Shown here in pieces: positions 1 through 8,000 of a stretch of 64,000 nt of DNA (the stretch's first letter is position 1; the number at the start of each line of letters is the position of its first letter). Location: assembly GCF_003208435.1 (NCBI RefSeq), contig NZ_QKMF01000011.1, positions 62,001 through 126,000 of the forward strand, read 5' to 3'. A model generated the notes under the pieces. It searched no databases. It was not told the DNA's origin and saw only the letters and a program-made list of their open reading frames with translations. The translations under genes were made by a program, and so were the position numbers. The DNA is from Pelagimonas varians. GTDB taxonomy: Bacteria; Pseudomonadota; Alphaproteobacteria; Rhodobacterales; Rhodobacteraceae.

Positions 1-387
1 TGCCAAGCGGTCGCGCGCCAAAGTGCGCAGCCAGCCTTTGACACGGGCCGCCACGCGGTCCTCGGGGCCCGGCACACGCAAGGCCCCGTCACTGCGCTGC
101 AAAGACCGCCCCGAACCGGGCTCAATGCGCAACATTTCGCCTTCGACCGGAATTTGGGTGCCAAGGGCAACCGCCACATCAACATCGCGTTTTGAGAGAT
201 GGCTGCGCAGCCATGTCTCTTTCTCCCGCAAAAACGCCATCCCTTGCGATTCGGGTACCTTGTTTGGCAAAGTCAGCGTCACACGGCCATCAAGCTGCGA
301 CATACGCAGCGACAACCGCTTTGCCCGCGCCGAACGCCGCAAAATAACATCAATCGGAGGGTTCCCCGGCAGGCTGAACTGGCTCAT
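1..387 (-). CDS. YgjP/M48-like metallopeptidase, partial (N-terminal 129 residues)
   Basis: The reading frame is open from an ATG at 387 down to the window edge, so the C-terminal part is missing. The visible part begins MSQFSLPGNPPIDV and continues through RRSARAKRLSLRMSQLDGRV and LPNKVPESQGMAFLREKE, the usual N-terminus of the YgjP family (DUF45, SprT-like zinc peptidases). The zinc ligands of this family (HExxH and a later His) lie near the C-terminus, beyond the window, so catalytic competence cannot be checked. It is divergent from the FYDLN gene, with about 117 bp between the start codons. The family call is recognition from the N-terminus only. Confidence 0.75.
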   Translation of the reverse strand, partial: MSQFSLPGNPPIDVILRRSARAKRLSLRMSQLDGRVTLTLPNKVPESQGMAFLREKETWLRSHLSKRDVDVAVALGTQIPVEGEMLRIEPGSGRSLQRSDGALRVPGPEDRVAARVKGWLRTLARDRLA

Positions 388-504
388 ATGCCCCTTACTA
401 TCATTTGCCTTAGTCATTCGCGCGTCAAAGCCTTTGACACCGGCGTGTTGATATGGCAGTTGGCCCAGATTGTCGAACAGACCACGAGTTGAAGGGGACT
501 ACCC

Positions 505-834
505 ATGCCCAATGAAGAATGGGGCGTCAAGCGCGTTTGCCCGACCACCGGAAAGCGTTTCTACGACCTAAATCGCAACCCAGTTGTCAGTCCCTATACT
601 GGCGAGGTTGTTAATATCGAGACCGGTAAGAAGTCGCTGATGGCGGCGGATGCTGCGGATCAGGCCAACAAAAAGGCCAAAGAAGAAGAAGAGGCGGAAG
701 TCAATCTGCTGGATGATGATGACGACGTTGATGTTGATATCGACGACGACACAGTTCTGGAAGATGAAGATGACGACGACACGGTTTCGCTTGACGAAAT
801 CGCAGATGTTGCCAGCGACGACGACGACTCTTAA
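505..834 (+). CDS. TIGR02300-type FYDLN acid domain protein
   Basis: A small acidic protein of 109 residues. Its N-terminus carries the family signature: MPNEEWGVKRVCPTTGKRF, then YDLNRNPVVSPYTGE around residues 23-37. The second half is a run of Asp and Glu (about residues 50-109) with several Asp tetrads, so it is probably disordered and strongly negatively charged. The Cys-Pro near residue 12 suggests a rudimentary zinc-ribbon-like start, but only one Cys is present. The function is not established; the family is mostly alphaproteobacterial. The start is supported by a purine-rich GAAGGGG about 8 nt upstream of the ATG. tRNA-Ala follows on the same strand. Confidence 0.9.
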   Translation: MPNEEWGVKRVCPTTGKRFYDLNRNPVVSPYTGEVVNIETGKKSLMAADAADQANKKAKEEEEAEVNLLDDDDDVDVDIDDDTVLEDEDDDDTVSLDEIADVASDDDDS

Positions 835-846
835 AAAACTTTGCGT

Positions 847-873
847 GGCGGGATTTTTTCGCTTGATCCCGCC
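847..873 (+). terminator. Possible hairpin terminator after the FYDLN gene
   Basis: GGCGGGAT (847-854) can pair with ATCCCGCC (866-873), starting 13 nt after the stop codon. The T-run sits in the loop rather than after the stem, so this is not a textbook intrinsic terminator. It may only protect the 3' end or separate the mRNA from the tRNA transcript. Confidence 0.35.
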
Positions 874-924
874 CGCAGCATTGCTTAGTCACCGCCTCAC
901 GGCAACGACGACGCCAACATTGAT

Positions 925-1000
925 GGGGCCTTAGCTCAGCTGGGAGAGCGCCTGCATGGCATGCAGGAGGTCAGCGGTTCGATCCCGCTAGGCTCCACCA
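925..1000 (+). tRNA. tRNA-Ala, anticodon GGC
   Basis: A complete cloverleaf with encoded CCA. The acceptor arms GGGGCCT (925-931) and AGGCTCC pair, with one G-T. The D arm contains AGCTCAGCTGGGAGAGC. The anticodon stem CCTGC/GCAGG encloses the loop ATGGCAT, giving anticodon GGC (reads GCC Ala). The T arm is GCGGTTCGATCCCGC. The discriminator A is at 997 and CCA at 998-1000. Confidence 0.97.
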
Positions 1001-1482
1001 TCACCCTAGCACAACAGTATATCGCAATAGCGATCCGCCCCCATGGACGGGTGCGTTTTCAGGCAACCGGGCTGATTTGCGCGGTGGCCCGTGGGCAAGT
1101 GCGTTTCCAGTCAAATATGCAATTTTGTCTGGAAACGACAAAGACGTCCATGGAACCGGCCTATTCGGTCATGGCCTAAAAATCTTCTATCGTGCCGCAC
1201 AGGCGTGCAATCGCATCAATCATGGAGAACCGTGAGGTGGATCGCTGATTGTCATCATCCGCCCGCACTAACGATTGCCCTTTTTGAAAATTCCGAATGC
1301 ACGGGGACACCTACATGTCCGATGCAAGTGCTTTCCAAGCGTTTCTCATATTGCGCAAGGCCGCAAAGTACGGTTCGGCAAACGGAAAGGCCCCACATCG
1401 GGGGCCCTTCAAACTCACTTTGACAAGATACCCAAAACCTTCGCCCGCACACCTGAACGACCACAGTTCAGGTTAAACCAAC
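1001..1482. other. Intergenic region with nested inverted repeats, no convincing gene
   Basis: The 482 bp between tRNA-Ala and the universal stress gene hold no reading frame with coding character. They do contain two perfect inverted repeats, one nested in the other: CCATGGACG (1041-1049) with CGTCCATGG (1145-1153), and CGTTTCCAG (1102-1110) with CTGGAAACG (1129-1137). A weaker pair, CGGGC (1068-1072) with GCCCG (1087-1091), lies between. Together these would fold as a closing stem enclosing two hairpins. Whether it is transcribed is unknown. Confidence 0.4.
1451..1473 (-). terminator. Hairpin downstream of the universal stress gene
   Basis: ACCTGAAC (1451-1458) and GTTCAGGT (1466-1473) form a perfect 8-bp stem with a 7-nt loop, 10 nt past the stop codon of the minus-strand usp gene. 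No T-run follows on that strand, so the terminator role is an inference from position. Confidence 0.4.
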
Positions 1483-1896
1483 CTATCTAAGTACAAAAAC
1501 CGCACAGGACGCGTGACGCACCACCTGTGTGGCGGTGGATCCCAGCAAAAGATCCTGCATTCCCGGACGGTGCGATGCCACGACAATCAAATCAGGTGAA
1601 TTGGTCTCAGCCCAATCCAAAATCGTACGCCCCGAATGGCCGTCCACAACCAGACCGACACCACCTTCGACTTGGGCAGCGATTCCTTCAAGCTCGTCCT
1701 CAATGGCTTGGCGCACCTGAGCAGAATAACCTGCGGGCAGATAGCTAATCGCGTAGCCCGGAATTTGCTCCATCACATGGAGAAATGTAATCCGCGCACC
1801 TTCTGCGGCCAATGAACGGGCGACCTCGGACGCCTGTTTAACCTTGGCATCGTTGCCATCCTCGAATGCGACGGGGACTAGAATATTTTTATACAT
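1483..1896 (-). CDS. Universal stress protein, UspA family
   Basis: A single-domain Usp of 137 residues, a normal length. It starts MYKNILVPVAFEDGNDAKV, the usual first strand of the fold, and ends with HRPGMQDLLLGSTATQVVRH (about residues 109-128), followed by a hydrophobic strand. That segment corresponds to the nucleotide-binding G-x2-G-x9-G-S/T stretch, although the first Gly is not matched exactly, so ATP binding is uncertain. Usp proteins are cytoplasmic and respond to starvation and stress. A purine-rich CAGGAGGTCAGC upstream of the ATG at 1896 supports the start. It appears monocistronic. Confidence 0.93.
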   Translation of the reverse strand: MYKNILVPVAFEDGNDAKVKQASEVARSLAAEGARITFLHVMEQIPGYAISYLPAGYSAQVRQAIEDELEGIAAQVEGGVGLVVDGHSGRTILDWAETNSPDLIVVASHRPGMQDLLLGSTATQVVRHASCAVFVLR

Positions 1897-2158
1897 AGCG
1901 CTGACCTCCTGCCCGGATCATGCGCCGAGACAATCCCTTGCGCCTTGATTCAAGTCAGATCACTTCGGCAGAGCGCATCCACATTTTTGCCACCTTTTTT
2001 TCACATTCTCCATTTACCATAGTTCAAAGCAGCAGAATGCAGCTTCCCCGATCCACTTGATCGCCAGAAGGCGCTGATCTGGATTCCGAACACGCCGATT
2101 TCGTGATCCCGCCCGGGCGCTACCCAGCTCGGGACTTCTGGGAACGGGAGGATTTAAC

Positions 2159-2848
2159 ATGCGCTATCTTATTGCTGAAACCAGCTGGGATATGATGAGC
2201 CTTGCTCAGGATTTGCTAGATGTCGGAACGCTGGTTTCCAGAACCGATAATCCAGAAGACTTGCCCGATTATCTAAAATCAGGCCTGGCCGATTTGCTAC
2301 TGTTCGACGCCGATCACCTGAACCGAAACGGAGTGACGTTGCGTGGTCTTCGGCTTGCCGCAAAGCAGACGCCGATCGTCTTGCTATCCAGCAACGCGGC
2401 CCCCGAACACAAGGCCAGCTGGTTGGCAGATGGCGCAGACGCTGTGATCGACCCCTGCAGTTCAGCTACGGAAATACAGGGCTATCTTCTGGCAATTGCC
2501 CGGCGTGCCCTCGGGTTTTCAGCTTCGCAACTCTCGTATGGATCACTGTCCGTATGCTTGGCGCGCCGCGGTGCCCGCATTTCAGATTGCCCCATCAAGC
2601 TGTCACCCAAAATTTACGAAATGCTGGAATACCTCGCGTTGCGGCCCGGCAGGCTGATCACACGCTCCGATTTGTTGACGCATATTTACGGGTTCGGCAA
2701 TGAGCCTGAAACACGAATTTTCGATGTCTACGCTTGCAACCTGCGGTCTTGCCTCAAGGCGACCAATGGCGCGGTCGAACTGGAGACCGTGCGCGGTGCG
2801 GGATTTCGATTGTCGCTGCACGCCCCACCCGCACCGATTGCGGCCTAA
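2159..2848 (+). CDS. CtrA-like winged-helix regulator with degenerate receiver domain
   Basis: A 229-residue OmpR/CtrA-architecture protein. The C-terminal domain (about 125-220) carries a CtrA-like DNA-binding helix: LSPKIYEMLEYLALRPG, SDLLTHIYG, then EPETRIFDVYACNLRSCL, close to the LTPKEYEMLELL and EPELKIIDVF segments of CtrA. The N-terminal receiver (1-115) is eroded. The acidic pair is Glu7-Thr8, the presumptive phospho-Asp is Asp50, and the invariant Lys of the K-P motif is Asp98-Pro99. Phosphotransfer is therefore doubtful, and it may act as an orphan, phosphorylation-independent regulator. It is separate from true CtrA, which is not in this window. The start has GGGAGGA just upstream. 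Its stop overlaps the convergent neighbour by 4 nt. Confidence 0.85.
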   Translation: MRYLIAETSWDMMSLAQDLLDVGTLVSRTDNPEDLPDYLKSGLADLLLFDADHLNRNGVTLRGLRLAAKQTPIVLLSSNAAPEHKASWLADGADAVIDPCSSATEIQGYLLAIARRALGFSASQLSYGSLSVCLARRGARISDCPIKLSPKIYEMLEYLALRPGRLITRSDLLTHIYGFGNEPETRIFDVYACNLRSCLKATNGAVELETVRGAGFRLSLHAPPAPIAA

Positions 2849-3162
2849 TAGGTGGCAGCTACATCATAAAGGACAGGCTCAAACGTCCGGCACAATTCCG
2901 AAATTCTCCGGTTCCGTGCGCGCATCTCATCACTGCGCAGCATTGCTTGAAAATCTTCACGGCGCTGCCATTGCGAATAATTTGCGATCCGGGTTTGGGC
3001 ATCGTTCACATGGAGACCCGCCGCGATAAACCCTTCCTGCTTGGAAATGAAAGAGGCATAGGCATCTTCCAAGGCATCCATAAGATCCTGACATGTGCCC
3101 GGGCTGGTTTCAAAAGTGGTGATCACGGTCTGGGCTTCGGCATTGGCTGAAATTTTTGGCAT
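2845..3162 (-). CDS. Antibiotic biosynthesis monooxygenase (ABM)-like small protein
   Basis: A 105-residue protein. The pattern VITTFETSPGTCQDLMDAL, then QEGFIAAGLHVN and IANYSQWQRREDFQAM, matches the dimeric ferredoxin-like ABM fold: an N-terminal strand, a helix, a strand with a Phe/Gly turn, and a W-x-x-x-x-D/F segment. Members include cofactor-free monooxygenases and haem-degrading enzymes; the substrate cannot be named here. I chose the ATG at 3162 because GGGAGAG sits upstream and the family fold starts there; the longer frame upstream has no family resemblance. The stop codon overlaps the stop of the CtrA-like gene on the other strand. Confidence 0.75.
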   Translation of the reverse strand: MPKISANAEAQTVITTFETSPGTCQDLMDALEDAYASFISKQEGFIAAGLHVNDAQTRIANYSQWQRREDFQAMLRSDEMRARNRRISELCRTFEPVLYDVAATY

Positions 3163-3343
3163 GGCTCTCTCCCTATCCCTCCATTGTGGCAGGGTTTTTC
3201 CATCTGTCCAGCCTTTCACGTGGCCGCCGCGCCAGTGGAAAACCTTGACATTACGGCACCGGCGGGGCCAAACAAGGGCTAACATGCGCCCAGATCGCCC
3301 CAAGGCGGCACGCGCTCGACGAGCACAAATAAACGAGACAATC

Positions 3344-4051
3344 ATGAGCAAAAGCCAGCGAATCGAAGATTCTCTTCGCGAGAGCATTATTTCGCGTCCC
3401 GATATGATTCTGGACGACAAAGATTTGATGCAAGCGCTGATCGCCGCGAACGAGCGTGCGATGGGGGGCAATATCATCGATCTGCGCGGTATCGCGATGG
3501 AACGTCTGGAGTCGCGGCTCGATCGCCTTGAAGATACGCATCGGTCGGTGATTGCTGCGGCCTATGAAAACCTTGCTGGCACCAACCAAATTCACCGTGC
3601 TGTGCTGCGGATGCTTGATCCGGTCGAATTCGAACCCTTTTTGCAGGATTTAGGCACCGAGGTGGCGCAGATCTTACGCGTAGACGTCATAAAACTGGTG
3701 CTGGAAACTGCGCAAACCGACGGTGACACAGTGGTGAAACGTGTGGGCGAAGTGCTTTCGGTATCGGAACCTGGGTTTGTCGAAGCCTTTGTTTCGGACG
3801 GCCGCGAGGCCCCCCTCAGACAAGTCACTTTGCGCCAATTGCAACAAGGCGACGCCCGCATCTACGGCGACAAGTCAGAATGGATACGCTCTGAGGCCTG
3901 CCTCAAGCTGGATTTCGGCCCCGGCCGCTTGCCGGGCCTTTTGGTATTAGGCTCAGAAGATCCACACATGTTTACCCCGCAACAAGGCACCGATCTGTTG
4001 GGGTTCTTCGCCGGCGTGTTCGAAAGAACCATGCGCCGCTGGTTGTCGTGA
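3344..4051 (+). CDS. DUF484 family protein
   Basis: A 235-residue protein with a GAF-like architecture. An N-terminal helical segment (SLRESIISRPDMILDDKDLM) is followed by a coiled-coil-like stretch (MERLESRLDRLEDTHRSVI) and a C-terminal GAF-type domain ending in LPGLLVLGSEDPHMFTPQQG. DUF484 genes are commonly found directly upstream of xerC, as here, where the stop codon overlaps the xerC start (GTGA). The biochemical role is unknown. The ATG at 3344 matches the family N-terminus; an in-frame extension upstream lacks conservation and overlaps the neighbouring gene antisense. Confidence 0.88.
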   Translation: MSKSQRIEDSLRESIISRPDMILDDKDLMQALIAANERAMGGNIIDLRGIAMERLESRLDRLEDTHRSVIAAAYENLAGTNQIHRAVLRMLDPVEFEPFLQDLGTEVAQILRVDVIKLVLETAQTDGDTVVKRVGEVLSVSEPGFVEAFVSDGREAPLRQVTLRQLQQGDARIYGDKSEWIRSEACLKLDFGPGRLPGLLVLGSEDPHMFTPQQGTDLLGFFAGVFERTMRRWLS

Positions 4052-4992
4052 CCGCCGAAGCATCACTGGTAATTTCTCCGGCGGCCCGCGAGGCGCTGCA
4101 AACATGGCTGGAAACCGCCCGCGCCCTTAAGGGCACTGCCGACAATACGATCATCGCCTATCAGTCTGACGTTTTGGAATTCATCACGTTTTTAACCGTC
4201 CATCATGGCGAGTCTCAGGGGCTTGCCCCCTTGGCACGGGTGTCAACATCGGACATGCGCAGTTGGATGGCACATCTGCGGGCACACGACACCGCCTCAA
4301 GGTCCGTGGCGCGCAAACTTTCCGCCGTCAAAAGCTTTTACCGCTGGCTTGCGGAACGCGAAGGCCTTGAGCCAACGGCAGTTCTTTTGACGCGCGCACC
4401 CAAGTTTCAAAAGAAGCTGCCCAGACCGTTGGCGCAGGAATCAGCCCGTGCCATGATCGACACCGTCGCGTTGCAATCACGCGAAGACTGGATCGGCACC
4501 CGCGATTCGGCTGTCATCACCTTGCTGTATGGCTGCGGGTTGCGGATATCAGAGGCGCTTGGCCTGCGTGGGCGCGATTTTCCCTTTGGCGAAACGCTAC
4601 GGATCATCGGCAAAGGCGGCAAAGAACGCATTGTGCCTGTCTTGCCTGTCGCCCGCCACGCTGTGACAGATTATCTAAAAACTTGCCCGTTTGATATTGG
4701 CCCCGATGACGCGCTGTTTCGCGGCGCTCGCGGCGGCCCGTTGAACCCGCGCTTGATCAGCAAGGTCACCGAACAGGCGCGTATGCAATTGGGCCTGCCC
4801 GCCACAGCCACCCCGCACGCCATGCGCCATAGCTTTGCGACACATCTGCTTGAGGCTGGCGGCGATCTGCGGGCCATTCAAGAACTTCTTGGTCATGCCT
4901 CCCTGTCGACAACTCAGGCCTATACAGCCGTGGATCAAGTCCACCTGATGAAAGTTTACGAGGCCACTCATCCCAAGGCAAAACCCGCGTGA
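4048..4992 (+). CDS. xerC: Tyrosine recombinase XerC
   Basis: A site-specific recombinase of 314 residues that, with XerD, resolves chromosome dimers at dif. The N-terminal SAM-like core-binding domain (about 12-110) is followed by the catalytic domain. Catalytic residues are visible: Arg166 in GCGLRISEA, Lys189 in IIGKGGKER, His257 and Arg260 in PHAMRHSFATHLLEAGG, His283 in LGHASLSTTQ, and the nucleophile Tyr292. It starts with GTG inside the stop codon of the DUF484 gene, implying coupled translation. XerC rather than XerD is inferred from the DUF484 neighbour. No dif-like site was noticed nearby. Confidence 0.92.
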   Translation: MTAEASLVISPAAREALQTWLETARALKGTADNTIIAYQSDVLEFITFLTVHHGESQGLAPLARVSTSDMRSWMAHLRAHDTASRSVARKLSAVKSFYRWLAEREGLEPTAVLLTRAPKFQKKLPRPLAQESARAMIDTVALQSREDWIGTRDSAVITLLYGCGLRISEALGLRGRDFPFGETLRIIGKGGKERIVPVLPVARHAVTDYLKTCPFDIGPDDALFRGARGGPLNPRLISKVTEQARMQLGLPATATPHAMRHSFATHLLEAGGDLRAIQELLGHASLSTTQAYTAVDQVHLMKVYEATHPKAKPA

Positions 4993-5056
4993 CTCTTGCC
5001 GTGCAGCGCCAAGGGGCTATCGTACACGGCACGTCCATTCAGTAAGGATTCCCCTG

Positions 5057-5662
5057 ATGCAGCTTTTCTTTTCACCAGCCTCGCCTTTTGTGCGCAAAGT
5101 CTGCGTGACTTTGCATGAGACCGACCAGTTGCAAGATGTCGAACAGATCAATGTCCACACGACCCCGATGGCAACTGACTCTGCGCTGATGGCCGCCAAT
5201 CCCATTGGGAAAATTCCTGCGCTGACCCGTCCGGACGGACCAGCGATTTATGACAGCCGCGTCATTTGCCGGTTTTTGGACGCCCGCGCCAAGGCCGGTC
5301 TTTATCCTGACGCACGGATCTGGGAAACTTTGACGCTAGAAGCCGCTGCCGATGGTATCACCGAAGCGGCATTGGCAATGGTTTATGAATACCGGTTGCG
5401 TCCGGCCGAAAAAGTTTCGGAAGACTGGGTTGAAAGCCAATGGACCAAGGTTGAACGCGGGCTTGACGCGCTGAACACCCGCTGGATGAGCCATCTATAC
5501 GGTCCGATGGATATGGGCCACATCGCCGTGGGTTGCGCCCTTGGCTACATCGACTTTCGCCTCGGGGCCCGCAACTGGCGCGCAGGACGTGATGGACTGG
5601 CCGCGTGGGAAAAGGTATTTGCGCAGCGCCCCTCGATGGTCGCGACAATGCCCGTTGGCTAA
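5057..5662 (+). CDS. Glutathione S-transferase family protein
   Basis: A cytosolic GST of 201 residues. The thioredoxin-like N-terminal domain begins MQLFFSPASPFVRKVCVTLH, with Ser-Pro-Phe-Val-Arg-Lys at the usual glutathione-activating position. NPIGKIPAL supplies the conserved cis-Pro, and YDSRVICRFLD completes the glutathione site. The C-terminal helical domain runs from about residue 85 to the end. The substrate is unknown. AAGGAT precedes the ATG. A second, unrelated GST lies at 32895-33758. Confidence 0.9.
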   Translation: MQLFFSPASPFVRKVCVTLHETDQLQDVEQINVHTTPMATDSALMAANPIGKIPALTRPDGPAIYDSRVICRFLDARAKAGLYPDARIWETLTLEAAADGITEAALAMVYEYRLRPAEKVSEDWVESQWTKVERGLDALNTRWMSHLYGPMDMGHIAVGCALGYIDFRLGARNWRAGRDGLAAWEKVFAQRPSMVATMPVG

Positions 5663-6069
5663 ACTCTGGTCGGTTCGGCCCTTAAATCCGAGCCGTTCCA
5701 AACCGGTAAAGTACAATTGTGACGCGTCGCCTGGCCAATGGTGGCGGTATGGGGGCGTGTCAACAAACCCAAGTGAAAGGTCGCCGTTTGTGATTCGCCT
5801 ACCATGGGTCCAAAACGCGCTGAAAATCCAAAACCGGCGGCTCTAGCCGCTCCGATTTAGGCCACTTTCGAGACTCTCGTGCAAATGTGTACCTAGCACC
5901 TGTCATTCAACCGCGACACATCCGCGCTGATTGCAAACTCGGACATTTGCGTTCTTTACGCTCTTAACGCGTGGGGCTACATAACGCTCCGGAAACGCCG
6001 CCTACAAGCGGCCCTTTTGTGTTGCGGTCGATCACCCCGACCCCGAGCATTAGCAATGGAGCAAACCTC
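5663..6069 (+). promoter_or_regulatory. petABC upstream region with a sigma70-like promoter at 5955-5983
   Basis: The 407 bp before petA contain no coding frame I believe in. TTTACG (5955-5960) and TACATA (5978-5983) are separated by exactly 17 bp, a plausible housekeeping promoter about 85 nt upstream of the petA GTG. Also present are a GC hairpin GCGGC-TCTA-GCCGC (5837-5850) and the palindrome ACAATTGT near 5713. The promoter is a consensus match only. Confidence 0.4.
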
Positions 6070-6648
6070 GTGTCACACGCAGACGATCACGAAGGCACCC
6101 GCAGGGACTTTCTCTACTACGCCACAGCTGGCGCAGGAGCAGTCACCGCAGGGGCCGCCGCTTGGCCTTTGGTCAATCAGATGAACCCCTCAGCCGACGT
6201 TTTGGCCCTGTCGACCATTCGTGTCGACGTGTCCAGCGTTGAGGTTGGCACACAGCTGACCGTCAAATGGTTGGGCAAACCGGTGTTTATTCGCCGCCGT
6301 ACCGAAACTGAAATCGCCGAAGCGGCTGATGTCGATCTGGCTGGTTTGATCGATAACGACGCCCGCAACGCCAACCTAAACGGTGGCGGCGATGGTACTG
6401 ACGGCAACCGCAGCCTGTCGAATTTCGAAGGCGAAAACAGTGGCGAATGGCTGGTGATGATGGGTGTTTGCACCCACCTCGGCTGTGTTCCGCTGGGCGA
6501 TGGCGCTGGCGACTATCACGGCTGGTTCTGCCCATGCCACGGTTCGCACTACGACACCTCTGGCCGCATCCGTAAAGGTCCCGCGCCTGAAAACCTTCCG
6601 GTTCCACCGGCAGAGTTCGTCGACGATTCAACCATTTTGCTGGGATAA
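6070..6648 (+). CDS. petA: Ubiquinol-cytochrome c reductase Rieske iron-sulfur subunit
   Basis: The Rieske subunit of cytochrome bc1, which transfers electrons from quinol to cytochrome c1 on the periplasmic side. A twin-arginine signal anchor, [15 protein letters not shown] (residues 11-25), directs folded export and stays as the membrane anchor. The 2Fe-2S ligands are Cys134 and His136 in CTHLGC, and Cys154 and His157 in CPCHGS; Cys139 and Cys156 form the usual disulfide. I chose GTG at 6070 because GGAG lies 8 nt upstream and the protein then starts as other Rhodobacterales PetA do (192 residues). The frame is open further upstream to 5971, but that part is not conserved. petB follows after 12 nt. 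Confidence 0.96.
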   Translation: MSHADDHEGTRRDFLYYATAGAGAVTAGAAAWPLVNQMNPSADVLALSTIRVDVSSVEVGTQLTVKWLGKPVFIRRRTETEIAEAADVDLAGLIDNDARNANLNGGGDGTDGNRSLSNFEGENSGEWLVMMGVCTHLGCVPLGDGAGDYHGWFCPCHGSHYDTSGRIRKGPAPENLPVPPAEFVDDSTILLG

Positions 6649-6660
6649 GGAAACGCACAT

Positions 6661-7986
6661 ATGTCCGGTATTCCACACGACCATTACGAGCCCAAAACGG
6701 GCGGAGAAAAATGGCTACACAAGCGTTTGCCTGTGGTTGGCCTGCTTTATGACACCATCATGATCCCCACCCCCAAAAACCTGAACTGGTGGTGGATTTG
6801 GGGCATCGTTTTGGCCTACTGCTTGGTGCACATGATTGTCACCGGTATCATTCTGGCGATGCATTACACACCGCATGTTGATCATGCGTTCGCATCGGTC
6901 GAGCACATCACCCGTAACGTGAACGGTGGCTTTATGCTCCGTTATCTACACGCGAACGGCGCGGCTTTGTTCTTCTTTGCTGTTTACATCCACATTTTCC
7001 GTGGCCTGTACTACGGTTCATACAAAGCCCCACGTGAAATCACTTGGATCGTCGGCATGCTGATCTTCCTGATGATGATGGGCGCAGGCTTTATGGGCTA
7101 TGTTTTGCCTTGGGGTCAGATGTCCTTCTGGGGTGCGACTGTTATCACTGGCTTGTTTGGCGCGATCCCGTTTATCGGCGAAGCCATCCAGACATGGCTG
7201 CTGGGCGGACCAGCGGTGGACAACGCAACGTTGAACCGCTTCTTCTCGCTGCACTATCTGCTGCCGTTCGTGATTGCCGCGCTGGTTGTCGTCCATATCT
7301 GGGCCTTCCACACCACTGGCAACAACAACCCAACTGGTGTTGACGTGCGTACAGACAGCAAGGAATCGGTCAAGAAAGACACGCTTCCGTTCTGGCCATA
7401 CTTCGTCATCAAAGATCTGTTCGCGCTGGCTGTTGTTTTGGCTATCTTCTTTGCCGTTGTTGGCTTCATGCCGAACTATCTGGGCCACCCGGACAACTAC
7501 ATCGAAGCCAACCCGCTGGTGACACCTGCACACATCGTTCCTGAATGGTTCTTCTTGCCCTTCTACGCGATCTTGCGTGCGTTCACTTCCGAAGTCTGGG
7601 TTGTGCAGTTTGCATCCTTCATCACCGGTGGCATCATCGACGCCAAATTCTTTGGTGTTATCGCGATGTTCGCTGCGATTGCCGTGATGGCGCTGGCCCC
7701 TTGGCTCGACACATCGTCGGTCCGTTCGGCCCGCTTCCGTCCAATGCTTAAGTGGTGGTTCTGGCTTCTGGTTATCGACTTCGTTGTGCTGATGTGGCTG
7801 GGGGCAATGCCCGCAGAAGAGCCTTATGCAACCTTCTCGTTGATCGCATCGGCTTACTGGTTCGGCTACTTTTTGGTGATCCTGCCGCTGATGGGCGTCA
7901 TCGAAAAACCATTGCCGCAGCCTGCGACAATCGAAGAAGACTTTAACAGCAAGTACGGCAAATCCGCCGGCACCCCGGCTGAGTAA
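6661..7986 (+). CDS. petB: Cytochrome b of the bc1 complex
   Basis: The 441-residue catalytic membrane subunit that binds two b-type haems and both quinone sites. Haem ligands are in [11 protein letters not shown] and YIHIFRG, then SLHYLLPF and VVVHIWAFH. The Qo-site motif reads [15 protein letters not shown], where the family canon is PEWY; the catalytic Glu is kept but the Tyr is Phe (codon TTC). About eight transmembrane helices are visible, as usual. It is the middle gene of petABC, 12 nt after petA and 14 nt before petC. The C-terminal tail is soluble and normal for the group. Confidence 0.97.
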   Translation: MSGIPHDHYEPKTGGEKWLHKRLPVVGLLYDTIMIPTPKNLNWWWIWGIVLAYCLVHMIVTGIILAMHYTPHVDHAFASVEHITRNVNGGFMLRYLHANGAALFFFAVYIHIFRGLYYGSYKAPREITWIVGMLIFLMMMGAGFMGYVLPWGQMSFWGATVITGLFGAIPFIGEAIQTWLLGGPAVDNATLNRFFSLHYLLPFVIAALVVVHIWAFHTTGNNNPTGVDVRTDSKESVKKDTLPFWPYFVIKDLFALAVVLAIFFAVVGFMPNYLGHPDNYIEANPLVTPAHIVPEWFFLPFYAILRAFTSEVWVVQFASFITGGIIDAKFFGVIAMFAAIAVMALAPWLDTSSVRSARFRPMLKWWFWLLVIDFVVLMWLGAMPAEEPYATFSLIASAYWFGYFLVILPLMGVIEKPLPQPATIEEDFNSKYGKSAGTPAE

Positions 7987-8000
7987 GAGGACCGATAGAG

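Noticed and set aside
650-934. Second frame through the Asp-rich end of the FYDLN gene
   Set aside because: A run of GAC/GAT codons keeps all three frames open; the product would be a repetitive low-complexity peptide.
961-1423. Small open frames after tRNA-Ala
   Set aside because: One begins inside the tRNA gene itself and both lack a ribosome site and any family; the interval is better explained by its inverted repeats.
3095-3343. 83-residue N-terminal extension of the DUF484 protein
   Set aside because: The extension overlaps the ABM-like gene antisense, and family members begin near the ATG at 3344.
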